Part shown: positions 18,785 through 26,338 of the stretch, piece by piece
Layout: each line of letters opens with the position of its first letter
Position numbering within the stretch: position 1 is the stretch's first letter
NCBI RefSeq assembly: GCF_012911025.1
Contig: NZ_WUEI01000040.1
Location: 1-38,229, forward strand
DNA from: Azoarcus sp. TTM-91
Lineage (GTDB): Bacteria; Pseudomonadota; Gammaproteobacteria; Burkholderiales; Rhodocyclaceae
Direction of reading: 5' to 3'
Length of the DNA stretch: 38,229 nt
Translations under genes and position numbers: made by a program
The notes under the pieces: generated by a model
Database searches by the model: none
What the model saw: the letters and a program-made list of their open reading frames with translations, nothing else
What the model was told of the DNA's origin: nothing

Positions 18785-19602
18785 CATGCCCCTCCGCCGA
18801 GCTGCTCGGCGATGGCGGGCGCCGGATAGTGGAAGGGCACCGGACCATCGGCCTCGGCGTTCACGAACTGATGCACGAAGGGATCGGCGGAGGCGCGGAT
18901 CTCGTCCGGCGTGCCGCGCGCGACGATGCGCCCTTCGGAAACGAAATAGACGTAATCGACGATGCCCAGCGACTCGTGCACATCGTGGGTGACCATGACG
19001 GAGCTCGCGCCCAGCGCATCGTTCAGCCGACGGATGAGCTGGCCGATGATGCCCAGCGAGATCGGGTCCAGCCCGGCGAAGGGCTCGTCGTACAGGATCA
19101 GCATCGGGTCCAGCGCCACCGCGCGGGCCAGCGCCACCCGCCGCGCCATGCCGCCGGATAACTCCGAGGGCATCAGCGTCGCCGCGCCGCGCAGGCCCAC
19201 CGCCTGCAGCTTCATCAGCACCAGGTCGCGCACCATGCCGGCCGGCAGATCGGTGTGCTCGCGCAGCGGAAAGGCAACGTTGTCGAACACCGACATGTCG
19301 GTGAACAACGCACCGAACTGGAACAGCATGCCCATGCGCCGGCGCAGCGCGTAGAGATCCGCGTTGCCCAGGCCGGCGAGATCGTGGCCGGCCACCTCGA
19401 CGGTGCCGCCGGATGCCTTCAACTGACCGCCGATGAGGCGCAGCAGCGTGGTCTTGCCGCAACCGCTGCCGCCCATGATGGCGACCACCTGCCCCCGGTG
19501 CACCGACAGATCGATGCCGCGCAGCACTTCACGCTCGCCGTACGCGAAGCGCACGCCGCTCAGGCTGACCAACGGAGGAAGTTCAGGGCTTTCGATCGCC
19601 AC
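18784..19602 (-). CDS. mlaF: Phospholipid-transport ATPase MlaF
   Basis: 272 residues. Walker A is GGSGCGKTT (about 44-52), the Q-loop lies in GMLFQFGALFTDMSVFDNVAFPL, the signature is LSGGMARRVALARA, Walker B is LILYDEPFAGLDP and the switch His is in VTHDVHES. The FGALFTDMSV segment is typical of MlaF/Ttg2A. It energises phospholipid movement by MlaFEDB. It is the first gene of the mla operon and has 150 bases upstream, before the kefB stop, which must hold the promoter. Confidence 0.96.
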   Translation of the reverse strand: MAIESPELPPLVSLSGVRFAYGEREVLRGIDLSVHRGQVVAIMGGSGCGKTTLLRLIGGQLKASGGTVEVAGHDLAGLGNADLYALRRRMGMLFQFGALFTDMSVFDNVAFPLREHTDLPAGMVRDLVLMKLQAVGLRGAATLMPSELSGGMARRVALARAVALDPMLILYDEPFAGLDPISLGIIGQLIRRLNDALGASSVMVTHDVHESLGIVDYVYFVSEGRIVARGTPDEIRASADPFVHQFVNAEADGPVPFHYPAPAIAEQLGGGA

Positions 19603-19632
19603 GGCTCGTCGTCGAAAATTTGCAAACCGCGC

Positions 19633-19641
19633 AGTCTACCA
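19633..19641 (-). promoter_or_regulatory. Candidate extended -10 for the mla operon
   Basis: Minus-strand TGGTAGACT fits the extended -10 pattern TGnTAnnnT and would start RNA about 24 bases before mlaF. No good -35 is seen. A small CAGTCC/GGACTG inverted repeat lies just upstream (19654-19668). Confidence 0.3.
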
Positions 19642-19752
19642 GACAGCCTCCGGCAGTCCGCCGGACTGTTGCAGCGCGGCAACGATATTGTCTTTTCAGA
19701 CACACTGAACAATGCCGAAGACATTGCGACCACGCCATGCGTGGCGCCCCGC

Positions 19753-21720
19753 TCAAGCACCCTTCAGCAAGCGCGCCTCTGCGGCCTCCAAGCCCGCCGG
19801 CAGACCGACCAGCACCAGGATGTCCCCCTCCTCAACCCGGGTTTCCGCTGCCGGCGAAACGCCGCGTATGCCCCGCCGCCGTACCGCGGACACGCCGACG
19901 CCGATCTCCTCCAGCGCGAGATCGCCGATGCAGCGCCCCACCGCCGGCGCCCCGGGCGGCACCGTGACCGACTGCAGCCTGGCCTGGACCGCGTCCGGCT
20001 CGCCAAGGTCGGTCACGCCATGAAAGAAACCGCGCATCAGCGCATAACGCTGGTTGCGGATGTCGCGGATGCGCCGCACTACCCGGTTGAGTGGCACGCC
20101 GATCAGCGCCAATGCATGGGAGGCCAACATGATGCTGCCCTCGAAGGCCTCCGGCACGACCTCCGCCGCACCGCCGGCCGACAGCTTATCCATCTCTGCC
20201 TCGTCCGCCGCCCGCACCACGATGGGCAAGCCCGGCCGCAAGGCCTGGGCGTGATGCATGACCCGCAGCGCGGTCTCCACCTCGGCGAAGGAGATCACCA
20301 GCGCGCTCGCCCGCAGGATGCCGGCCGCCATCAGCGTCTCCCGCCTTCCCGCATCGCCGTAGACCACGCTGTCGCCAGCGGCCCGCGCTTCGCGCACCCG
20401 CTCCGGGTCCAGATCCAGCGCCATGTAGCTGACGTTCTCCTGCTCCAGGAAACGCGCCATGTACTGGCCACTGCGGCCATAGCCGCAGACGATGATGTGC
20501 TTCTCGGTATTGATGGACTGCGCCGCTACCCGGGTCAGCTCCATGGAGCGCATCAGCCATTCCGAAGCAACGAAGCGCATCACCAGCTTGTCGCTCACCT
20601 GCACGATCAACGGCGCCAGCAGCATGGACAGGACCAGCGCCGCCACCGTCGCCTGCTCCATCCCCCCTGGCAACAATCTCAGCTCCACCGCCTGCGACAA
20701 AAGCACGAAGCCGAACTCGCCGCCGGCGCACAACCACAGGCCGGAGCGCATCGCAGTGCCGGTCGGCGAGCCGAAGGCGCGGGAAGCGGCGAAGACAATC
20801 AGGAACTTGCACAGCAGCAGCGCCAGCAACAGGCCGAACACCGCCGGCAGGCTGCGCAGGATCACTCCCACGTCCAGGAACATGCCGACGGTGACGAAGA
20901 ACAAGCCCAGCAACACGTCGCGGAAGGGCTTGATATCCTCTTCCACCTGGTAGCGGTAATCGGTTTCCGAGATCAGCATGCCGGCGAGGAAGGCGCCCAG
21001 CGCCAGCGAGAGCCCCACCAGGTCCGAGAGCCACGCCAGCCCCAGGGTGATCAGCAGCACGTTGAGCATGAACAGTTCGCCGGACTTGCGCCGCGCCACC
21101 ACGGTGAACCAGCGGTGCATCAACCGCTGGCCGAACCCCAGCACCAACGCCAGCAGCACCACCACCTTCACCGTCGCCAGCCCCAGCGTCATCAGCAGCG
21201 CCTCCGGCGGCCGCGACATCGCCGGCAGCATGATCATCAGCGGTACCACAGCCAGGTCCTGGAACAGCAGCACGCCTATGGTTTCGCGGCCATGCGGGCG
21301 ATCCAGCTCCAGCCTGTCGGTCAACAGCTTGGACAGGATGGCGGTGGAAGACATCGCCAAGATGCCGCCAAGCACGAAGCTGGCGCCCCAGCCCAGTCCG
21401 CCCAGGCGGCCGAAAACCATGGTCAGCAGCGTCGTGCCCAGCACCTGCGCGGCCCCCAGGCCGAACACGATGCGCTTCATCGCGTAAAGCCGCTGCAGGG
21501 AAAACTCCAGGCCGATGGAGAACATCAGGAAGACGACGCCGAACTCGGCCAAATGCTGAGCCGTGGCCGGCTCGTGCAGCAGGTCCAGCGCGTGCGGGCC
21601 GCCGAGCGCGCCAATCAGCAAGTAGCCCAGCACCGGTGGCAGGTTGAGGCTGCGGAACAGGGTCACCACAACCACTGCCGCGGCCAGCAGCAGCAGGACG
21701 AAATCCAGGGTATTCAGCAT
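19753..21720 (-). CDS. KefB/KefC-type monovalent cation:proton antiporter with RCK domain
   Basis: 655 residues from the ATG at 21720, which has GAAGG six bases upstream; the longer open frame runs antisense to kdsD and is not coding. The N-terminal Na+/H+-exchanger domain has about 12 helices (about 1-380), with GYLLIGALGGP, EFGVVFLMFSIGLEF, LSSTAIL-like (AMSSTAILSKLL) and GAFLAGMLISETDYRYQVEEDIKPFRDVLLGLFFVTVGM. A TrkA-N (RCK) domain begins at HIIVCGYGRSGQ (about 408-525) and a TrkA-C-like domain ends the protein (about 575-655). The family includes glutathione-gated K+ efflux systems, but gating here is unknown. It is divergent from kdsD. Confidence 0.93.
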   Translation of the reverse strand: MLNTLDFVLLLLAAAVVVVTLFRSLNLPPVLGYLLIGALGGPHALDLLHEPATAQHLAEFGVVFLMFSIGLEFSLQRLYAMKRIVFGLGAAQVLGTTLLTMVFGRLGGLGWGASFVLGGILAMSSTAILSKLLTDRLELDRPHGRETIGVLLFQDLAVVPLMIMLPAMSRPPEALLMTLGLATVKVVVLLALVLGFGQRLMHRWFTVVARRKSGELFMLNVLLITLGLAWLSDLVGLSLALGAFLAGMLISETDYRYQVEEDIKPFRDVLLGLFFVTVGMFLDVGVILRSLPAVFGLLLALLLCKFLIVFAASRAFGSPTGTAMRSGLWLCAGGEFGFVLLSQAVELRLLPGGMEQATVAALVLSMLLAPLIVQVSDKLVMRFVASEWLMRSMELTRVAAQSINTEKHIIVCGYGRSGQYMARFLEQENVSYMALDLDPERVREARAAGDSVVYGDAGRRETLMAAGILRASALVISFAEVETALRVMHHAQALRPGLPIVVRAADEAEMDKLSAGGAAEVVPEAFEGSIMLASHALALIGVPLNRVVRRIRDIRNQRYALMRGFFHGVTDLGEPDAVQARLQSVTVPPGAPAVGRCIGDLALEEIGVGVSAVRRRGIRGVSPAAETRVEEGDILVLVGLPAGLEAAEARLLKGA

Positions 21721-21770
21721 CGGCGCCTTCGGCTTCCGGCAACTGGGCCTCCCCCGGCGGGAGACCCGAC

Positions 21771-21781
21771 TGTTATACAAT
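21771..21781 (+). promoter_or_regulatory. Candidate extended -10 promoter for kdsD
   Basis: TGTTATACAAT fits TGn followed by a TATAAT-like element on the plus strand, in the gap between divergent kefB and kdsD. No good -35 is visible, as is usual for extended -10 promoters. Transcription would begin near 21787. Confidence 0.4.
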
Positions 21782-21870
21782 CGCGGGCTACCGGACTGGC
21801 CGCGCCCATGGGAATCGCCGCGCTGCCGGCCTTTCGGCGCATTGCGCGCCAGTTTAACCGCAGCGCCTCC

Positions 21871-22866
21871 ATGACCCCACTTCCGCCGCAATCCGCCCAG
21901 CCGCATCGCATCGCCGCGCTCGCCCGCGAAGTCCTGCGCATCGAGGCCGCCGCCGTCGCCGCGCTGGCAGAGCGCATCGGCGAGGACTTCGAGCGCGCGG
22001 TGGAGATCATCCTGCAGCGCCGTGGCCGCGTCATCGTCACCGGCATCGGCAAGTCCGGCCACATCGCCCGCAAGCTCGCCGCCACCCTGGCCAGCACTGG
22101 CACCCCGGCCTATTTCGTACACGCCGCCGAGGCTGCTCACGGCGACCTCGGCATGATCACGCCGGAAGACGTGGTCATTGCCCTGTCCAACTCCGGCAGC
22201 AGCGAGGAAGTGCTGACCATCGTCCCGCTGGTGAAGCGCCAGGGCGCGCGGCTGATCTCCATGACAGGCCGGCCGGATTCGCCGCTGGCCCGCGAGGCCG
22301 ACGTGCATCTGGACGCCGCAGTGGCGGAGGAAGCCTGTCCGCTCAACCTCGCCCCCACCGCCAGCACCACCGCCGCCCTCGCGCTGGGCGATGCGCTGGC
22401 GGTGGCGTTGCTCGACGCCCGCGGCTTCGGCGCCGACGACTTCGCCCGCTCGCACCCCGGCGGCGCCCTTGGCCGTCGTCTGCTGACCCATGTCGAAGAT
22501 GTGATGCGCGGCGCGGAGGCAGTGCCCGTCGTCCCGCCGGATGCCCCGCTGAGCGCAGCCCTGCTGGCGATGAGCCGCGGCGGTATGGGCATGACGGTGA
22601 TCGCCGCGCCCGGTACTACGCCGCAGGGCATCTTCACCGACGGTGACCTGCGCCGCGCGCTGGAGAGAGGCGTGGACGTGCGCAGCGCCAGCCTGACGGA
22701 CGTCATGACCCGCAATCCGCGCACCATCTCCCCCGGCGCACTGGCGGTGGAAGCCGCCGCGATGATGGAACGGCTGCGCATCAGCCAGCTGCTGGTGCTG
22801 GACGCCCAGGGCGAGCTCGCCGGCGCCCTCACCACCCATGACCTCATGCTCGCCAAGGTGATCTGA
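21871..22866 (+). CDS. kdsD: Arabinose-5-phosphate isomerase KdsD (KpsF/GutQ family)
   Basis: 331 residues from the ATG at 21871, the family length. An ATG at 21808 is in frame and would add 21 residues; neither has a clear ribosome site. A SIS domain (about 40-180) carries VTGIGKSGHIARKLAATLASTG, the AEAAHGDLGM segment with its catalytic His and SNSGSSEEV. Then come SHPGGALGRRLL and two CBS domains (about 210-331). It converts ribulose-5-phosphate to arabinose-5-phosphate for Kdo synthesis. It is followed after one base by kdsC. The frame is open far upstream, but that stretch is antisense to the antiporter gene. Confidence 0.95.
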   Translation: MTPLPPQSAQPHRIAALAREVLRIEAAAVAALAERIGEDFERAVEIILQRRGRVIVTGIGKSGHIARKLAATLASTGTPAYFVHAAEAAHGDLGMITPEDVVIALSNSGSSEEVLTIVPLVKRQGARLISMTGRPDSPLAREADVHLDAAVAEEACPLNLAPTASTTAALALGDALAVALLDARGFGADDFARSHPGGALGRRLLTHVEDVMRGAEAVPVVPPDAPLSAALLAMSRGGMGMTVIAAPGTTPQGIFTDGDLRRALERGVDVRSASLTDVMTRNPRTISPGALAVEAAAMMERLRISQLLVLDAQGELAGALTTHDLMLAKVI

Positions 22867-22867
22867 A

Positions 22868-23401
22868 ATGCGCAGCACCGACCAAACCCGGGAAAGCGCC
22901 GCCGCCGTACGCCTGATGGGCTTCGACGTGGATGGCGTGCTCACCGACGGCAGCCTCTACTTCACCCCCAACGGCGAGGAAATCAAGGTCTTCTCCAGCC
23001 TGGACGGCCACGGCCTGAAGATGCTGCAGCAGGCCGGCATCGAAGTCGTCATCATCAGCGGCCGCAGCTCCCGCGCGCTGGAACTGCGCGCCGCCAACCT
23101 CGGCGTCGCCGAGCTGCACATGGGCGTCGAAGACAAGCGCGGCTGCCTGGACGGCATCCTCGCCCGCCGTGGCCTGCCGCGCAGCGCCGCTGGCTACATG
23201 GGCGACGACGTGGTGGATCTGCCCATCCTGCGCGCCTGTGGCTTCTCCGCCACGCCGGCCGACGGCCACGCCTTCGTCCGCGAGCACGTAGGCTTCGTCG
23301 CCAGCCAGCCCGGCGGCCGCGGCGCGGTGCGCGAAACCTGCGACTTCCTGCTCGCCGCCCAGGGCAAGCTGGATGTCATGCTGCAGCGCTACCTGGACTG
23401 A
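22868..23401 (+). CDS. kdsC: Kdo-8-phosphate phosphatase KdsC
   Basis: 177 residues, the size of the cap-less HAD phosphatase KdsC. The nucleophile motif DVDGVLTDG has Asp20 and Asp22; SLDGHGLKML, IISGRSSRALELRA, the Lys in DKRGCLDGIL and MGDDVVDLPIL complete the HAD motifs. It removes phosphate from Kdo-8-phosphate, giving the core sugar of LPS. The start follows the kdsD stop by one base and lptC follows two bases after its stop, so the block reads as one operon. Confidence 0.96.
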   Translation: MRSTDQTRESAAAVRLMGFDVDGVLTDGSLYFTPNGEEIKVFSSLDGHGLKMLQQAGIEVVIISGRSSRALELRAANLGVAELHMGVEDKRGCLDGILARRGLPRSAAGYMGDDVVDLPILRACGFSATPADGHAFVREHVGFVASQPGGRGAVRETCDFLLAAQGKLDVMLQRYLD

Positions 23402-23403
23402 GC

Positions 23404-23985
23404 ATGCGCGCCTCCATCGACCGCCTTTACCCGGTGCTCGCCCTCGCCCTGCTCGCCGCCGGCACGGTGTGGCTGGAGCGAGTCTCCCGGGTGGAAGACC
23501 CGGCCGCCGCCGGCGCGCAACGCAGCGGCCCGGATTTCATCGCCGAACAGACCCGCATCCTCGGCTTCGGCAGCGACGGCCGCCAGCGCTATGAGCTGAT
23601 TTCCGAACGCCTCACCCACTACCCGCAGGACGACACCACCAAGCTGGACCAGCCCCGCCTCACCATGCAGAGCGAAGGCCGCCAGTTGCGCCTCACCTCC
23701 GCCGAGGCCGACGTCTCCCCCGGCGGCGAGCGGGTGGACATGAGCGGCGAGGTGCGCGGCCGCCGCGAGGGTGGCGCCGATCGCCCGGAAATCACCTTCG
23801 CCTCGGAGAAACTCACCGTCTGGCCCGACGACCACCGTGCCGCCACCGACACCCCGGTGGTGCTCACCCAGGGCCAGTCCACCGCCACCGCCCGCGGCCT
23901 GCGGGCGGACAACCTGTTCGGCAACCTCACCCTGATCGGCGACGCCAAGGTCACCATGCCGCGCCGCCACCGGAATCCCTCATGA
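23404..23985 (+). CDS. lptC: LPS export protein LptC
   Basis: 193 residues. One N-terminal membrane helix (YPVLALALLAAGTVWLERV, about 9-27) is followed by a periplasmic OstA-like beta-jellyroll. Family-like features are DFIAEQTRILGFGSDGRQRYELISERLTHYP near the start and VLTQGQSTATARGLRADN near the end. LptC links the LptBFG extractor in the inner membrane with the LptA bridge. It overlaps lptA by four bases. Confidence 0.93.
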   Translation: MRASIDRLYPVLALALLAAGTVWLERVSRVEDPAAAGAQRSGPDFIAEQTRILGFGSDGRQRYELISERLTHYPQDDTTKLDQPRLTMQSEGRQLRLTSAEADVSPGGERVDMSGEVRGRREGGADRPEITFASEKLTVWPDDHRAATDTPVVLTQGQSTATARGLRADNLFGNLTLIGDAKVTMPRRHRNPS

Positions 23986-24506
23986 CACCACGCCTGCCTG
24001 CCCTCCTGCTGATCCTGCTGGCCGCCAGCCCGCTCGCCCACGCCGAACGCGCCGACCGCGAGAAGCCGGTCAACATCGAAGCCAACCGCGTCACCGTGGA
24101 CGACCGCAACAAGGTCCACATCTTCGAAGGCGCGGTGGTGCTCACCCAGGGCACGCTGACGATCAAGGGCGAAAAGCTGGTCGTCACCCAGGGCGCCGAC
24201 GGCTTCCAGAACGGCGTCGCCACCAACGACAAGGGGCTGGCCTCCTTCCGCCAGAAGCGCGACGGCAGCGACGAGTATGTATATGGCGAAGCCGAACGCA
24301 TCGAGTACGACAGCCGCGCCGAGAAGGCCCGCCTTTTCAACCGGGCGATGGTGACCAGTGGCGGCGACGAAGTGCGCGGCCACTACATCGAGTACGACTC
24401 CATCAGCGAGAACTACCTCGTCACCAACGCCCCCGGCAGCAAGCCGGCGGCAACCGGCGACGGCCGCGTCCGCGCCGTCATCCAGCCCAAGAACGAAAAC
24501 CGCTGA
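23982..24506 (+). CDS. lptA: LPS transport periplasmic protein LptA
   Basis: 174 residues. A signal peptide ends at about residue 21 (LAHA-ER). The OstA/LptA domain shows KPVNIEANRVTVDDRNKVHIFEGAVVLTQGTLTIKGEKLVVTQ and YVYGEAERIEYDSRAEKARLFNRA. LptA polymerises into the periplasmic bridge that carries LPS to LptD. The usual next gene, lptB, is absent; about 100 bases later comes a crotonase gene. Confidence 0.95.
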   Translation: MTPRLPALLLILLAASPLAHAERADREKPVNIEANRVTVDDRNKVHIFEGAVVLTQGTLTIKGEKLVVTQGADGFQNGVATNDKGLASFRQKRDGSDEYVYGEAERIEYDSRAEKARLFNRAMVTSGGDEVRGHYIEYDSISENYLVTNAPGSKPAATGDGRVRAVIQPKNENR

Positions 24507-24608
24507 GCCGAGCACGGCCTCGGCCGGTTCCAACCACGCCGCAAGCGAGCCGGAACAGCCCTGGCGGCCGGGCGGCGGACACCAACGGCAAGAGAAGGAG
24601 ATCGCAGC

Positions 24609-25385
24609 ATGTCCTACGAACTGATCCTCGTCGAAACTCGCGGCCGCGTCGGCCTCATCACCTTGAACCGGCCGAAGGCGCTCAATGCCCTGAACGACAA
24701 CCTGGTGGACGAGATCGGCAAGGCGCTGGACGGCTTCGAGAGCGATGAAGGCATAGGCGCCATCGTCATCACCGGCTCGGAGAAGGCCTTCGCCGCCGGT
24801 GCCGACATCGGCGCCATGGCCACCTTCTCCTACATGGACGCCTACAAGGGCGACTACATCACCCGCAACTGGGAACGGGTGAAGACCTGCCGCAAGCCAG
24901 TCATCGCCGCGGTGGCCGGCTTCGCCCTCGGCGGCGGCTGCGAACTGGCGATGATGTGCGACATCATCATTGCCGCGGATACCGCCAAGTTCGGGCAACC
25001 GGAGGTCAAGCTCGGCATCCTGCCCGGCGCCGGCGGCACCCAGCGCCTGCCGCGCGCGGTCGGCAAGGCCAAAGCCATGGACATGTGCCTCACCGCCCGC
25101 TTCATGGACGCGACCGAAGCCGAGCGCGCCGGACTGGTCTCCCGCGTGGTACCGGCCGACAAGCTGCTGGAGGAGACGCTGGCCGCCGCCGAGACCATCG
25201 CCGGCTACTCCCTGCCGGTGGTCATGATGATCAAGGAATCGGTGAACCGCGCCTTCGAGAGCAGCCTTAACGAAGGCCTGCTGTTCGAGCGCCGCGTCTT
25301 CCACTCCGCCTTCGCGCTCCACGACCAGAAGGAAGGCATGGCCGCCTTCGTCGAGAAGCGCAAGCCGGACTTCAAACACGATTGA
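24609..25385 (+). CDS. Enoyl-CoA hydratase (crotonase family)
   Basis: 258 residues, the usual length. The acyl-CoA oxyanion hole segment is [11 protein letters not shown], and both catalytic glutamates of hydratases are present: Glu112 in [11 protein letters not shown] and Glu132 in [22 protein letters not shown], with the classical 20-residue spacing. It therefore probably hydrates trans-2-enoyl-CoA in beta-oxidation or an aromatic/phenylacetate-type pathway. AAGGAG lies ten bases before the ATG. The neighbouring phasin suggests a link with acyl-CoA/PHA metabolism, but the genes have separate promoters, so this is only context. Confidence 0.92.
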   Translation: MSYELILVETRGRVGLITLNRPKALNALNDNLVDEIGKALDGFESDEGIGAIVITGSEKAFAAGADIGAMATFSYMDAYKGDYITRNWERVKTCRKPVIAAVAGFALGGGCELAMMCDIIIAADTAKFGQPEVKLGILPGAGGTQRLPRAVGKAKAMDMCLTARFMDATEAERAGLVSRVVPADKLLEETLAAAETIAGYSLPVVMMIKESVNRAFESSLNEGLLFERRVFHSAFALHDQKEGMAAFVEKRKPDFKHD

Positions 25386-25539
25386 GCACCCTGCAGCGCG
25401 ACCTCCCTCCGCCGGCGACCTGCTCCGCAACATTGCAGGCGGATTACATGCAGGTTGCCTTTCGATGTTGCTCAATCCGGGTATCTGATTTGCAAGCAGT
25501 CAGGCTGCCGTAAGCAGTGCCAGCGACAATCCGCCTTGA

Positions 25540-25556
25540 ATTGTGCAATGCACAAT
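25540..25556. promoter_or_regulatory. 17-bp palindrome just upstream of the phasin -35
   Basis: ATTGTGCAATGCACAAT has 8-bp arms around one central base and ends 7 bases before the -35 hexamer of the phasin promoter. It looks like a dimeric regulator site. PhaR, the PHB-responsive repressor of phasin genes in PHA-forming bacteria, is the obvious candidate but is not shown. Confidence 0.55.
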
Positions 25557-25563
25557 GACGGGG

Positions 25564-25591
25564 TTGACAGCAGGGGTATCCCCCCTATAAT
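25564..25591 (+). promoter_or_regulatory. Consensus sigma-70 promoter of the phasin gene
   Basis: TTGACA (25564-25569) and TATAAT (25586-25591) are both exact consensus hexamers, with a 16-base spacer. RNA should start near 25598, leaving a leader of about 70 bases before the phasin ATG. It is the only exact match to both hexamers that I noticed in the window. Confidence 0.88.
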
Positions 25592-25599
25592 CACCCCTG

Positions 25600-25614
25600 T
25601 GTTGCGACGCAACA
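25600..25614. promoter_or_regulatory. 15-bp palindromic operator at the phasin transcription start
   Basis: TGTTGCGACGCAACA has 7-bp arms around a central A and spans roughly +3 to +17. Occupation would block initiation or early elongation. TGTTGC/GCAACA half-sites recur upstream (GCAACA at 25427-25432, TGTTGC at 25466-25471), suggesting a regulator with several contacts, possibly PhaR. Confidence 0.6.
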
Positions 25615-25670
25615 TCCGGCATCGGCTTCTATTGTCCCGCGATGCCATCTTCCTCACCAAGGAGCTTGTC

Positions 25671-26228
25671 ATGACTGCTACCCCTGAGCAATTCATCGCC
25701 ATCAACAAGGCCAACGTCGAGACCCTGCTCTCGCTGGCGAACACCGCGTTCGCCAACGCCGAGCGTCTTGCCGCGTTGAACCTGAACACCGCCCGTTCCG
25801 TTCTGGAAGACGGCGTTGCCAATACCAAGGCCCTGCTGGCCGCCAAGGATGTGCAGGAGCTGGTGAGCCTGCAGAGCTCCCTGGCCCAGCCGCTGGTCGA
25901 GAAGGTCGTGGCCTACACCCGCAGCGTCTACGAGATCACCTCGCAGAGCCAGGAAGAAGTTTCCAAGCTGCTGGAAGCCCAGGTCGCCGAGCTGAACAAG
26001 GGCATCGCCAGCGCGCTGGACCAAGCCGCCAAGTCCGCCCCGGCCGGTTCCGACGTCGCCGTCGCTGCGGTGAAGTCCGCCATCGCCGCCGCCAACAGCG
26101 CCTACGACAGCCTGAGCAAGACCGCCAAGCAAGTCGCCGAGATCGCCGAAGCCAACGTGGCCGCCGCGACCAACGCCACTGTCAAGGCCGTCAGCGCCTC
26201 GACCAAGGCCAGCAAGAAAGCTGCCTGA
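25671..26228 (+). CDS. Phasin family protein (PHA granule-associated)
   Basis: 185 residues from the ATG at 25671, with AAGGAG seven bases upstream. The frame is open for 72 further codons, but that part overlaps the promoter. It is almost wholly amphipathic helix. It starts TPEQFIAINKANVETLLSLANTAFANAERLAALNLNTAR, the betaproteobacterial phasin signature, and ends in an Ala/Lys-rich tail (KASTKASKKAA-like). Phasins coat polyhydroxyalkanoate granules and are made in large amount when PHA accumulates. A perfect promoter, operator-like palindromes and a strong terminator make it a single-gene, highly expressed, regulated unit. No phaC or phaR is in the window. Confidence 0.95.
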   Translation: MTATPEQFIAINKANVETLLSLANTAFANAERLAALNLNTARSVLEDGVANTKALLAAKDVQELVSLQSSLAQPLVEKVVAYTRSVYEITSQSQEEVSKLLEAQVAELNKGIASALDQAAKSAPAGSDVAVAAVKSAIAAANSAYDSLSKTAKQVAEIAEANVAAATNATVKAVSASTKASKKAA

Positions 26229-26248
26229 TCGAAGAATCAGGTAGGGAG

Positions 26249-26280
26249 AAAAAAAGCCCCGCATGAGCGGGGCTTTTTTT
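26249..26280. terminator. Strong intrinsic terminator after the phasin gene
   Basis: A stem AGCCCCGC/GCGGGGCT with an ATGA loop is flanked by seven A and seven T, so it works on both strands. It ends the phasin transcript and can also serve the plsC end arriving from the right. Confidence 0.95.
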
Positions 26281-26338
26281 GTTCACCGCTTCGGCAAGCG
26301 GTAGCGCCTGTCTTGAAGCCGGGACGCGGGTCCGCGTC

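Noticed and set aside
19654..19668. CAGTCC/GGACTG inverted repeat between kefB and mlaF as a terminator
   Set aside because: Only 6-bp arms, no T-tract and about 85 bases from the antiporter stop; too weak to call as a terminator.
19255..21870. A plus-strand frame open for over 1200 codons up to the kdsD end
   Set aside because: The upstream 800 or so codons are antisense to the antiporter and mlaF genes, are rich in Gln/His/Arg in a way typical of GC-rich shadow frames and match no family. Only the KdsD part from 21871 is supported.
21721..22944. Minus-strand extension of the antiporter frame by about 400 codons
   Set aside because: It is antisense to kdsD, with low-complexity Gly/Ala/His/Gln composition. 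The ATG at 21720 has a ribosome site and the family N-terminus.
23619..25475. 618-codon minus-strand open frame across lptC, lptA and the crotonase
   Set aside because: It crosses three genuine plus-strand genes with conserved motifs and has no recognisable domain.
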